From: Saprospiraceae bacterium
GTDB taxonomy: Bacteria > Bacteroidota > Bacteroidia > Chitinophagales > Saprospiraceae
Length of the DNA stretch: 64,000 bases
Assembly (NCBI GenBank): GCA_022844565.1
Contig: JALHLK010000002.1
Span: forward strand, 1-64,000
Direction: 5' to 3'
Under the pieces are notes generated by a model. That model saw only the letters and a list, made by a program, of their open reading frames with translations. It did no database searches and was not told where the DNA came from. Both the position numbers and the translations under genes were made by a program. This document shows, one piece after another, positions 28,648 to 37,186 of the stretch. Within the stretch, counting starts at the first letter, position 1; each line of letters begins with the position of its first letter.

Positions 28648-29229
28648 GTGACTAAATTTCGCTTATTTCTAAAAAAAATTGCCCCAATTTCTGACAAAGA
28701 GCTTGATGAAACTTTACCTTATTTTAAAGAAACAAAGCTTAAAAAAGGGGATATTTTTGTATCTCAAGGCAAAGTGTGCAAAAAAATAGGCTTTATCGAT
28801 TCAGGAATGATTAGAATCTTTTACCTAAATCACAAAGCCGAAGAGACAACCTATGGATTTTGCAATGAAAACTGCATTACAACCTCCTTCAAAAGCTTCA
28901 TTACTCAAACACCAAGTGACTTGGTTTTGCAAGCAGTAGAAGAATCTGTGCTACTAACCATAGATTATCAGAACCTACAGACGCTGTACGAAAAATATCC
29001 AATTTGGCAAAATATTGGCAGAATCATAACACAAAGTGAATTTCTCAATATGGAGCAATATGCTTCCGTTTTGAGCAATGAAAGTGCCAAAGAAAAATAT
29101 CTCCGCCTTTTACGAGATCAACCCACCATTATCCAAAAAGCTAAAATTGAAGAAATTGCTTCTTACTTAGGTATCACAAGACGGACTTTATCGCGAATTC
29201 GGAGAGAAATTAGGCAGAGTAATCCTTAG
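28648..29229 (+). CDS. Crp/Fnr family transcriptional regulator
   Basis: A 193-residue regulator. An N-terminal cyclic-nucleotide-binding-type beta barrel (about 10-115, with KKGDIFVSQGKVCKKIGFIDSGMIRIFY) is followed by a dimer helix and a C-terminal helix-turn-helix (KIEEIASYLGITRRTLSRIRREI, about 165-187). The residues that bind cAMP phosphate are not conserved, as in most Bacteroidota members, so the ligand is unknown. The start is GTG. The DUF6090-like gene just upstream may be its target or partner. Confidence 0.88.
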   Translation: MTKFRLFLKKIAPISDKELDETLPYFKETKLKKGDIFVSQGKVCKKIGFIDSGMIRIFYLNHKAEETTYGFCNENCITTSFKSFITQTPSDLVLQAVEESVLLTIDYQNLQTLYEKYPIWQNIGRIITQSEFLNMEQYASVLSNESAKEKYLRLLRDQPTIIQKAKIEEIASYLGITRRTLSRIRREIRQSNP

Positions 29230-29291
29230 ATTTTGTCATGAAACAAAATTATACAAAACACCAATTTAGGTAGGAATTGAAACCTACCTAA
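29230..29291 (+). terminator. Two stem-loops after the Crp-type gene
   Basis: ATTTTGT-catgaa-ACAAAAT (29230-29249) begins directly at the stop codon. A second stem TTAGGTAGG/CCTACCTAA (29266-29274 and 29283-29291) is followed by ATTTCAGCTTTT. Together they probably end the transcript, although the U-tract is imperfect. Confidence 0.5.
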
Positions 29292-29376
29292 TTTCAGCTT
29301 TTACAATACTCAAAATTAATCTAAAGAAAGCATTGAAAAAAAATTGAGTACGGAAATCATAAACCAATTTGCTTAA

Positions 29377-31755
29377 TCAAGGCTTCAAAACCAATTTTTC
29401 TTCAGCTACATCTATAATTTTTGACTTCGAAAAATAAGCTGGAAAGTACCCACCTGTTCCCCAAAGATTAAAAAGATCACTATAATGCTTGGATCGAGGA
29501 TCTCCCGATTGACCAGGGCTATTTGTACCTAATGTTTTATCCCAGTTTTCTGTATCAACGATGATCTTGAAGGAAGCACCATGACTTTGATTCAAATTAT
29601 TGCTTGTGCTATTTACCGTTTCAGCATAACCACCACGAGGAATGGGACCCAAATTGATTTTTTCTAAAAAAGCAACATCTTCTACCCAATTAAATAGGGG
29701 ATGAGTCAATTTTATATGTTTGTTATTTACTTGTCCATATTGCCATTTATTTGTATCATTTCCTAATTTATTCATCAGACTTTCTACACCTTCAGTAAAG
29801 GTAGCAACGAGTAATGAATCCCTTGTTTTGATAGGATTTTTTCCGAAAAAGGGAGGAGGAGCAATTAGCCAATCGGTAAATATCTTTGTTGGTATAGATG
29901 TTAGGTATTTCTTTGCGTTCATTGGAACAGCCATCTGATGTATCTTATTTTTTAACAAGGCTTCCCAAGTCACGTATATAGTGGCTTCGATAGAATTAGG
30001 GTCAAGCGCAAAAGATTCCCAATTTTCAATGATCGTTTTAATTGGTTGATATTTTGGATCTACAGAGGTTCTTTCTAAAAGTGGGACAATAGCCCTAGCA
30101 GTCAGAGAAACATTGTCATTTTGGAGTAAAGCAAAGTCTGAGATGGTATGCTTTTTGCCTGTAGCCAAAACCTCTTCTACCCTATGGGCTCTAACTGGAC
30201 TCGACCATTCCCAACCAACTGCATTTCTATATGGGAAGTCTCTTGGTGTCATGTTGTTATTGGCCGTTACGACAAAGCCTTCTTTTGGATTTTGGCTTGA
30301 AGGAAGCAAATTGATCGGTAGGTAACCTCCCCATTCATATCTTCCATCGCCAGGAACAGGCACTAATCCTGACCAATTTTTTCGAATAGGAGAAAGTCCC
30401 ACTGCTTGCCAACCAATATGCCCACTCTTATCTGCCCAAATCATATTTTCACCAGGAATGCGGCTAAAAGTACATGCTTGTTTAAATTCCTGCCAGTTTT
30501 TAGCTTGATTCATTCTTAAACTTGCTAAGTAGGGAGCACTTCCTTTTTCTTGCCATCCAGCCCTTACTGCATAAACTCGGTTGTTATTTTTGTCATGATA
30601 GACGATGGGTCCGTGTCGAGTGTACTTTAATTCTATTATTTCTGGATTTTGGTCTTTGATTTTAATCGTATCTTTAATTGTTTTAATCACCTCCCATAGA
30701 CCATTATATTTGTACTGATCAGGATTCTTTGGGTTGGTTTCATAGACGTATAAATCTTCATTATCTGTTGCAAAAATGGTCAGGCCCCATGCCCCATATT
30801 CATTATGACCGATGGAAACCCCCGGCAAAGTGGGCTCTCCCCCACCTATTACATTCCACCCTGGAGCATTGAGATGTACCCAATAACGCAAAGATGGTAC
30901 AGATTGAGCTCGATGTGGATCATTAGCCATCATTGGATACCCACTTTGTGATCTCTCGCCTGAAACAATCCAATTATTTGAACCAACATATTCTTTTTCG
31001 TCGTTATACCATTGATCAAAATTATCTAATAAACCAATCTTATCATCCTTCTTTGGAAACTTCAATGGAGCTTTAAAAGCTTGATACAACTCTAAAATAT
31101 TATCAAATAATGTTTCATTATCCAACATTTTGTCCAAATCAAGATCAGGCTCATTATCCTTTAGTTTAGGATGAAACCATTTTAATTCCCTAACTTTATC
31201 AGCACCAATAAGATGTACAAGACGCGCATTATTGAGCTCATCTACTACATTACCAAGGAGGCCTTGATGTCTGCTAATTACTACTTCTGGGGTCCAAAAG
31301 CCAGGGACTGTATTCAACAATTTAAACTCAAATGGTAGATCTTCTGGATTTTTTAAAACCTCAGCAATATAGGCATTGATTCCAGCTACAAACGCTTCTA
31401 CAATCTTTTTGCCTTGAGGGTGATAATGATTTAATTCGGTATCCATATTACCTCTAAACTTAAATAATCTTGTACCTATATCGCGCTTTAATTCTTGCTT
31501 ACCCAATAGTTCTGACATGGTGCCTGTAGCTTGTCTCCTCCACATTTCAAGCTGAAATAGGCGATCAGCAGCTGCTTTGTAGCCTTGTGCCACGAATAAA
31601 TCATATTCATTTTTGGCATAAATGTGAGAAATTCCCCAAGGATCTTTGTAAATTTCCACTGGTTGTTTTAATACTTTCAATGAAAGGCTTTGACCAAAGA
31701 AAGAAAAGGATAAGGTTACAGAAAAGAAAAATAAGAGGATATATCTATGTTGCAT
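29377..31755 (-). CDS. Penicillin acylase family protein
   Basis: A 792-residue N-terminal-nucleophile hydrolase precursor with a signal peptide (about 1-22). It has the usual small-subunit segment, a spacer, and the autoproteolytic site with nucleophile Ser259 in VGSNNWIVSG. NDPHRAQSVPSLRYWVHL and GVSIGHNEYGAWGLTIFATDNEDLY are family hallmarks. Such enzymes hydrolyse amide bonds of beta-lactams, N-acyl-homoserine lactones or related acyl amides in the periplasm; the substrate here is unknown. It looks complete and stands alone, convergent with the Crp-type gene. Confidence 0.93.
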   Translation of the reverse strand: MQHRYILLFFFSVTLSFSFFGQSLSLKVLKQPVEIYKDPWGISHIYAKNEYDLFVAQGYKAAADRLFQLEMWRRQATGTMSELLGKQELKRDIGTRLFKFRGNMDTELNHYHPQGKKIVEAFVAGINAYIAEVLKNPEDLPFEFKLLNTVPGFWTPEVVISRHQGLLGNVVDELNNARLVHLIGADKVRELKWFHPKLKDNEPDLDLDKMLDNETLFDNILELYQAFKAPLKFPKKDDKIGLLDNFDQWYNDEKEYVGSNNWIVSGERSQSGYPMMANDPHRAQSVPSLRYWVHLNAPGWNVIGGGEPTLPGVSIGHNEYGAWGLTIFATDNEDLYVYETNPKNPDQYKYNGLWEVIKTIKDTIKIKDQNPEIIELKYTRHGPIVYHDKNNNRVYAVRAGWQEKGSAPYLASLRMNQAKNWQEFKQACTFSRIPGENMIWADKSGHIGWQAVGLSPIRKNWSGLVPVPGDGRYEWGGYLPINLLPSSQNPKEGFVVTANNNMTPRDFPYRNAVGWEWSSPVRAHRVEEVLATGKKHTISDFALLQNDNVSLTARAIVPLLERTSVDPKYQPIKTIIENWESFALDPNSIEATIYVTWEALLKNKIHQMAVPMNAKKYLTSIPTKIFTDWLIAPPPFFGKNPIKTRDSLLVATFTEGVESLMNKLGNDTNKWQYGQVNNKHIKLTHPLFNWVEDVAFLEKINLGPIPRGGYAETVNSTSNNLNQSHGASFKIIVDTENWDKTLGTNSPGQSGDPRSKHYSDLFNLWGTGGYFPAYFSKSKIIDVAEEKLVLKP

Positions 31756-31983
31756 ACTTGGTAATTTTGGGTGAAACTAATAATAATTTAGTTTTTTTCA
31801 CTATTTGATCCAGATTATCTACTGATTATCTACTGCTCTGAATTATAAAAGAAATCAGGCAATAGTAGTAAAGCAAATAAACTGTATAAAGATGGATATC
31901 CAACTTGTGTATTTGTTATTGAAATGTTTGCTCTCAAAAAAGATTGAGGACATTTGTCCTTTTTGATGTGTAATTCAAACTCC

Positions 31984-31991
31984 GATATTTG
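31984..31991 (+). promoter_or_regulatory. Possible -7 promoter box
   Basis: GATATTTG matches TAnnTTTG at seven of eight positions and lies about 27 bases before the ATG at 32018. It is followed by the GCAGT often seen after such boxes. Confidence 0.35.
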
Positions 31992-32017
31992 CAGTTCAAT
32001 TTAAAACTAATTTAAAA

Positions 32018-32584
32018 ATGGGACTTCTTATTTCGTCAATTTTATTACTTGCTTTTGCTGTATTTGCTGTCATAGATGGATTCTATTTACACATCTTTAA
32101 ATACCAACTTTTCAATCACCCTGAAAGTAAGTTTGAGCACGCGACTCACACGATAAGAGCCATATTATTTCCTTTGATTGTTTACTTTCTTTTCGTAAAG
32201 CAGGATTCTATTTCGAGCTTTTATATTGGTATTTCACTAATCATCATTGATATTATTGTACTAGCTATTGATGCTTTTTCTGAAAAGGAAAGTAGGGCAT
32301 TTATGGGAGGTTTACCACAATGGGAGTACATATTGCATTTGTTTGTCAATGGTTTTCATTTTGCATCTGTAGCTGTCTTTTTGGCCGTCAAGCTCTATCT
32401 GACTGAAAACGGAATTAACATTGTCCAAGACCTATCGCTACTTCCCTATTTTAAACTATTTAATATAATCGCCATCAACCTTATACCTGGAGCTATCTTG
32501 CTTGCTCTTGTCCATTTAGCAACTAGTTTTAGTAAAACAACTGCATACTGGAATATTTTGAGAGTTAGGGTGACTTGTTGTTAG
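32018..32584 (+). CDS. Unknown multi-pass membrane protein
   Basis: A 188-residue protein with about five hydrophobic helices and a conserved-looking polar loop, HPESKFEHATHTIRAILFP, near residues 31-49. A second loop reads SEKESRAFMGGLPQWEYILHLFVNGFHF. His and Glu residues inside or near membrane helices could bind metal, but I do not recognise the family. It lies between the penicillin acylase and ThuA/dehydrogenase genes, which are on the other strand, so it is probably monocistronic. The short Cys-Cys C-terminus is unusual. Confidence 0.65.
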   Translation: MGLLISSILLLAFAVFAVIDGFYLHIFKYQLFNHPESKFEHATHTIRAILFPLIVYFLFVKQDSISSFYIGISLIIIDIIVLAIDAFSEKESRAFMGGLPQWEYILHLFVNGFHFASVAVFLAVKLYLTENGINIVQDLSLLPYFKLFNIIAINLIPGAILLALVHLATSFSKTTAYWNILRVRVTCC

Positions 32585-32616
32585 AAGTTGGTCGTTGAAA
32601 TGTATCCCAATAGAAA

Positions 32617-35600
32617 CTACTTCATACTAAAAATCAACTTATCTATCAACAACTCTCCTTCATTACTTCCTTTAGATTTAACTTCCAACTCATAATCTTT
32701 GATTCCTTGCTGCGGTACTTTAATGATGATGTTATTTTTTCCCGCACCGGATACCACACCAGTTCCTACCACTGATTTTGTTGCCTTATCTACCAAATTG
32801 ATGTCTAGACCAGCGTCTTTTTTTCCTTTTTTTCCAAAAACTTCAATGACCAATTGTTTTATACCTAATAAATCTATTTCTTTTAGATCCATAGTTCCGC
32901 CCCAACCGGGCAATAATCTGTACTCTTGTTGGCCCACTGTTTTCTTAGCAAATCCATTTTCCTGTGGTAATTGATTGGCATTAATCTCATTATGCCTCAG
33001 TTTTAAGATTTTGGTGGTAGTGATGGGTTTTGACTTGTTATCAGGTGCGTCTGTGTAAGATGCTTTTACAAAAAGCATATTTCTATTTTTATCTTTTGGA
33101 TCAGGAGATGTTTTGATACTTCCTTGCAATGGCAAACTGACTTGTTTTTGAGTAGTTGACTTAGCAAGGCTTAATATCCAATCTACGATTAAGTTCGCTT
33201 CTTCTTCTGTGATGGTTGGGTGAGCTGCCATTGCACCTTCGCCCCAATTACCTGAGCCTCCCAATCTTATTTTCTCTGCCAAATATGGAACGGCAACCTT
33301 ATCTTCTTTATATCTATTGGCAATATCTACATAAGATGGCCCGATCGAGATGGTATCCCTTTTGTGACAAGAGGAACAGTCTGATGCAGCAATTAAGTTT
33401 TCCCCTATCGACTCATTAATCAATTGGACATGGCCTGGATTATTCCATGGTGTGTTGATACTTTGAGAAATCATAGCGTTCTTCCCAATGAAGTCTTTAT
33501 CATCTTTGATCGTAACTACATAGTTTACAGGTGTATTAGAAAAATAAAAGGTTTGATTTCCTTCTATTGCTATTTCTATCTTTGGTGCATCATTTCCTGA
33601 GTTTAAAATGATAACTTCTGATGTCGCTTTATTACCAGATGCGTCAGATACTTCGCATTTTAAAGTGGATTGTGCCACACTATTGATTGTCTTAGCAAAT
33701 ATCGAATCCTTAGTTTCAAATTTTTCTCCATTGAGATACCAAGTATAGTTTAATGGATCATTATCTGGGTCATTTGCCACTACAGAAGCTACAAACTTAT
33801 GAGGGATGACACCTTCTCTATGATCAACTTCTATCTTTTTAACACGCGGTACTCGATTACCAGGAGCATAATTGACTCTAGATAATCCAGCATCACTATT
33901 TTTAGAAAACCATCCTTTGCCATATTCCAAGATATAGATCTGACCATCATCAGACAACTCCATATCCATAATATTACTAAACTCATAATCTTCTAAAAAT
34001 GACTCTATAAAATTATCGTTATCAACATGAACCCACTTTATCCAATTTCTAATCCAATCGTAGATCAGTAACTTACCATTGAAATAAGCTGGCAATTTAG
34101 ACTTACTGTCATATAAATCTGTATAGTAAACTGGACCAGCCATTGCATTTCTCCCACCGCTTTCCAAAATTGGAAACTCCTCTGAGACATCGTATGGATA
34201 ATAGATCATCGCAGGTTGGGCAGGAGGTAGTTGCTCAAGACCTGTATTATTTCTAGAGTCATTGATAGGCTTGGTAGAATCGTAATTAGCACCTGACTTA
34301 CCCGTATCGTAGTCATACCGATTATAAGCATAATTATTACCTACAAATAGTGGCCAACCGAAATTACCCGGTGATTTTGCCTGATTGACTTCATCATACC
34401 CCCTTGGGCCGCGGAGACTGTCATTTGACCCCGCATCTGGTCCAACTTCTCCCCAATACAAGTAGCCATTTTTCGGATCTACAGATATTCGATATGGATT
34501 TCTATTGCCCATTACGTATATTTCTGGTCGAGCTTTAGGATCTCCCTTCTTAAATAAATTGTCGTCTGGGATCGAAAAAGTCGCATCATCATTCCTTTTC
34601 AATCTCAGGATTTTACCCCTTAGGTCATTGGTATTAGCTGAAGAACGCCTTGCATCGTATTGTTCAAAACCTGGTCTGTCGTCTTGAGGCGCAAATCCTT
34701 TATTGACATATTTTTGGTCTGGTTGGTCAAAAGGGGTGGCATTATCTCCCGCACTTAAGAACAGATATTTTCCATCGCCAGAAAAAGCAACCGAGCCTCC
34801 TGTGTGACAACAAATATCCCTTTGAGATGCAACTTCTAAAACCATATACTCAGAACCCATATGTAAAGAGTCGTCTTTAAATACAAATCTTGAAAGTCTA
34901 TTGACAGGTTTATCTAATGCTGCATAAAATAAATAAATAAAATTATTTTTTGCAAATTCGGGATCTTTTTGTAGACCCAGCAAACCTTCTTCAGGGTTTA
35001 CACCTTCTACTTTAGTAGTATGATAAACTTCTAATTTTCCAACTTCAGTTGTGGTTTTCTTTATCTCGCTATACATCATCAACTCACCTCTTCTTTGGGC
35101 AATCAATACGTCTTTATTCGGCAATATTGTCATTTCTGTAGGCTCAAAAAGTTGACCTTGAATTAATTTTTCCACAGTAAATCTATTATTTTCCGGTCTG
35201 AGTGGCGTTTTTACTTTACTATAATCTTTTTTGTTTTTACCAATTGCCCATTTTATTCCTCCCAGGATATGTTTCAATACAGCTTCTTCTTTAAATGACT
35301 CATCTGTGTGGGCAAGGCCTGTGTACCAAGATCTACCACCGTCATATTCATGATACCAAGCCATGGGATGATTTTCTCCATTTTTTCCACCTTCATAACT
35401 CTTTTCATCTATTTTGATAAGCACTTTTACATCAGGATTCATGGATTTAAAGTCATACCATTCATCATATCGTACCCATTCATTTTTGAGATGTTTAGTA
35501 CTTTCATGTGTTTGATCCACTACTACAAGCTTTGCTTCTTGTTGTTTTGGATGACTCAAAAAGTAAGCTCCTGCCAACTTATTAAACCAAGGCCAATGGT

Positions 35601-35943
35601 ACTCTGCATCGCAAGCTGCGTGGATACCTACCCATCCTCCCCCAGCCTGAATATATCGTTGAATTGCATTTTTTTGATTTGCGTCAAAGAGTTCTCCCGT
35701 CGAATGAAGAAACAATAAGGTGCTATACTGCTTAAGATTATCTTCTGTAAATTTTCCAGAATCTGATGTTGTATCTACTTTGATACCATTTTCTTTTCCA
35801 AGTTTAAAAATTGCTTCTACCCCCGCTTCAATTGATTGATGCCTAAAAGTTTGGGTTCGTGTAAAAACCAATATTTTTTCCTCTTTTTTAGTACATGACA
35901 TAATGAATAACACAAGGAATGTAAGTGCAACAATTTTTTTCAT
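32617..35943 (-). CDS. ThuA / PQQ-type sugar dehydrogenase / cytochrome c lipoprotein
   Basis: A 1108-residue multidomain lipoprotein (lipobox FIMSC near residue 17). The order is: ThuA-like domain (about 22-245, with GGGWVGIHAACDAEYHWPWF); glucose/sorbosone dehydrogenase beta-propeller (about 255-690, with DPEFAKNNFIYLFYA and CHTGGSVAFSGDGKYLF); PKD-like domain (about 705-785); class-I cytochrome c with C856-SS-CH860; and a C-terminal carbohydrate-binding-like domain (about 955-1108). Fusions of this type occur in Bacteroidota that degrade polysaccharides. Periplasmic sugar oxidation with electron transfer to the fused heme is inferred. Confidence 0.88.
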   Translation of the reverse strand: MKKIVALTFLVLFIMSCTKKEEKILVFTRTQTFRHQSIEAGVEAIFKLGKENGIKVDTTSDSGKFTEDNLKQYSTLLFLHSTGELFDANQKNAIQRYIQAGGGWVGIHAACDAEYHWPWFNKLAGAYFLSHPKQQEAKLVVVDQTHESTKHLKNEWVRYDEWYDFKSMNPDVKVLIKIDEKSYEGGKNGENHPMAWYHEYDGGRSWYTGLAHTDESFKEEAVLKHILGGIKWAIGKNKKDYSKVKTPLRPENNRFTVEKLIQGQLFEPTEMTILPNKDVLIAQRRGELMMYSEIKKTTTEVGKLEVYHTTKVEGVNPEEGLLGLQKDPEFAKNNFIYLFYAALDKPVNRLSRFVFKDDSLHMGSEYMVLEVASQRDICCHTGGSVAFSGDGKYLFLSAGDNATPFDQPDQKYVNKGFAPQDDRPGFEQYDARRSSANTNDLRGKILRLKRNDDATFSIPDDNLFKKGDPKARPEIYVMGNRNPYRISVDPKNGYLYWGEVGPDAGSNDSLRGPRGYDEVNQAKSPGNFGWPLFVGNNYAYNRYDYDTGKSGANYDSTKPINDSRNNTGLEQLPPAQPAMIYYPYDVSEEFPILESGGRNAMAGPVYYTDLYDSKSKLPAYFNGKLLIYDWIRNWIKWVHVDNDNFIESFLEDYEFSNIMDMELSDDGQIYILEYGKGWFSKNSDAGLSRVNYAPGNRVPRVKKIEVDHREGVIPHKFVASVVANDPDNDPLNYTWYLNGEKFETKDSIFAKTINSVAQSTLKCEVSDASGNKATSEVIILNSGNDAPKIEIAIEGNQTFYFSNTPVNYVVTIKDDKDFIGKNAMISQSINTPWNNPGHVQLINESIGENLIAASDCSSCHKRDTISIGPSYVDIANRYKEDKVAVPYLAEKIRLGGSGNWGEGAMAAHPTITEEEANLIVDWILSLAKSTTQKQVSLPLQGSIKTSPDPKDKNRNMLFVKASYTDAPDNKSKPITTTKILKLRHNEINANQLPQENGFAKKTVGQQEYRLLPGWGGTMDLKEIDLLGIKQLVIEVFGKKGKKDAGLDINLVDKATKSVVGTGVVSGAGKNNIIIKVPQQGIKDYELEVKSKGSNEGELLIDKLIFSMK

Positions 35944-35975
35944 ATCCGATATTTCAACTATTTTCTAATAAAACT

Positions 35976-35983
35976 CAAATATA
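35976..35983 (-). promoter_or_regulatory. -7 promoter box of the ThuA/dehydrogenase gene
   Basis: On the minus strand TATATTTG is a perfect TAnnTTTG, with a TTTTG 16 bases upstream serving as a candidate -33 element. It lies 32 bases before the start codon. Confidence 0.6.
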
Positions 35984-36057
35984 GACCTCTTATTGATATC
36001 AAAAAACAAATTTTTGTCTATACTTTGTCAAAAAACGCATAAACGCAAACTGATTCA

Positions 36058-36459
36058 TTACCACTCCACTTTCAAACCAATATCTGTATATTTATGTATC
36101 GAAGTATCATCGGTGATAAAAGTAAGATCGTTTTGTATAGCCTGCCAGATCATCATTCGGTCAAATGGGTCTTTATGATGAAAAATTTTTAAATTATGTA
36201 AGGAGAGTGTGTCTTCAAGTTTTAAGTCGAGATAATCGCATTTAAAATATTTATCAAATCCTTCAAATAAATGAGTTGGTGTTTTATCTTTAAGTAACAA
36301 TTTCCCCAATGAGAATTTAATGTTGATCTCCCAAACACTTACCACACTAATTACAAATTCGTTTTTGGTATCATTTAGAATGTTAATGACATTTTTGCTA
36401 ATTTTGTGGTCATCATATGCAATCCAAAGCAAAGTGTGCGTATCTATCAAATATTTCAT
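36058..36459 (-). CDS. vapC: VapC-like PIN-domain toxin
   Basis: A 133-residue PIN ribonuclease. Acidic active-site residues are visible in YLIDTHTLLW (Asp6), VSVWEINIK (Glu near 44), HKDPFDRMMIWQA (Asp near 99) and TFITDDTSIHKY (Asp near 117). Family members cleave tRNA or rRNA. The ATG overlaps the antitoxin stop by four bases, giving a coupled pair. The ISVVSVWEI and DPFDRMM pattern is typical of the Phd-partnered VapC group. Confidence 0.9.
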   Translation of the reverse strand: MKYLIDTHTLLWIAYDDHKISKNVINILNDTKNEFVISVVSVWEINIKFSLGKLLLKDKTPTHLFEGFDKYFKCDYLDLKLEDTLSLHNLKIFHHKDPFDRMMIWQAIQNDLTFITDDTSIHKYTDIGLKVEW

Positions 36460-36704
36460 AGGCCCATCTCCTCTAATTCTTCATCAGACCATTCTAGATC
36501 TTCTTTTTTAATTTCTATACCTAGATGGCTATAGAAACCTAGTCTTCTCTCTTCTTTCTTCTCTGGTTTAAGCTCCTTTCCAAAATAACCAACTAATTCA
36601 CTCGCTCTTCCTTTTACCACCTTGATAATCACTCCTTGCTTTATCAATTCTACTACCTCAGAGAATCTAGCTTTAAAATCACCAATGTGCATCGTCTGTT
36701 CCAT
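36456..36704 (-). CDS. vapB: Phd/YefM-type antitoxin
   Basis: An 82-residue protein. The N-terminal half (MHIGDFKARFSEVVELIKQG to VVKGRASELVGYF) has the Phd/YefM dimerisation and DNA-binding fold. The acidic C-terminal tail (KKEDLEWSDEELEEMGL) should wrap the toxin. It is translated just upstream of, and overlapping, the PIN toxin gene. The promoter carries repeated ACTTGACA sequences, suggesting autoregulation. Confidence 0.88.
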   Translation of the reverse strand: MEQTMHIGDFKARFSEVVELIKQGVIIKVVKGRASELVGYFGKELKPEKKEERRLGFYSHLGIEIKKEDLEWSDEELEEMGL

Positions 36705-36722
36705 TACACTTTCTTTTTATTA

Positions 36723-36755
36723 CAAAGATAAACAAATCTTGTCAAGTTGTCAAGT
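36723..36755 (-). promoter_or_regulatory. Toxin-antitoxin promoter with repeated operator-like motif
   Basis: On the minus strand a TTG (36753-36751) and a perfect TATCTTTG box (36730-36723) are 20 bases apart, the classical spacing. ACTTGACA is repeated twice in tandem over 36755-36740 and ends in CTTGACAAG, an imperfect palindrome, so antitoxin binding could cover the -33 element. Confidence 0.65.
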
Positions 36756-36821
36756 ATCTTCATCTAATCTTGGTTTGCCATTACTAAAGATTCTGATAAA
36801 AGTAATTTTGGTTTTCATACT

Positions 36822-36983
36822 AAGGAACTGTAAAGAAATAACATATTCATTTTAACTTGTTTTTTTGCTCTTTTTCATCGTTATAAATTCGTCAAGTAGC
36901 TAAGGCTATTATCCTCATTTACGCCTCGAAAAAAACCAAAACTACTTCGTCAAATTTGTACACTTTATTTCTTTATAGTTCCT
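36822..36983 (+). repeat. Family-2 inverted-repeat element, copy B (161-162 bp)
   Basis: The terminal inverted repeats AGGAACTGTAAAGAAATAA (36823-36841) and TTATTTCTTTATAGTTCCT (36965-36983) differ at one position. The body is an inverted copy of 26039-26199, with the same length and roughly three-quarters identity judged by eye. A small hairpin TAGC-taag-GCTA lies at about 36897-36908. Confidence 0.85.
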
Positions 36984-36986
36984 ACG

Positions 36987-37142
36987 GGTCTTTACAAAAT
37001 AACCTGTACTTTTTTCCTTTCTCTTTTTTCATTTTTTTGAGTTAAAATTTTAAACCGTAGCTTTGGCTATGCTTGAAAATTTTGCTTTTATAAAGAAAAA
37101 AATATTTTGTACAAATTATACATTTTATTTCGTAACAGACTC
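36987..37142 (+). repeat. Family-2 inverted-repeat element, divergent copy C (about 156 bp)
   Basis: It starts right after copy B. The ends GTCTTTACAAAATAA and TTATTTCGTAACAGAC are imperfect inverted repeats. The hairpin GTAGC-tttg-GCTAT occupies the corresponding place, and the right end shares the TTTATTT border and a neighbouring TTGTAC motif. Similarity to copies A and B is weaker, so this is a probable relative. Confidence 0.55.
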
Positions 37143-37162
37143 TAAAACCCAAAATAAAATCT

Positions 37163-37170
37163 TTACTTTG
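37163..37170 (+). promoter_or_regulatory. Possible -7 promoter box of the prolyl oligopeptidase gene
   Basis: TTACTTTG matches TAnnTTTG at seven of eight positions and lies 16 bases before the ATG at 37187. The adjacent repeat element ends at about 37142, so the upstream promoter region lies within the repeat. Confidence 0.45.
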
Positions 37171-37186
37171 TTAAAAAAACTACAAA

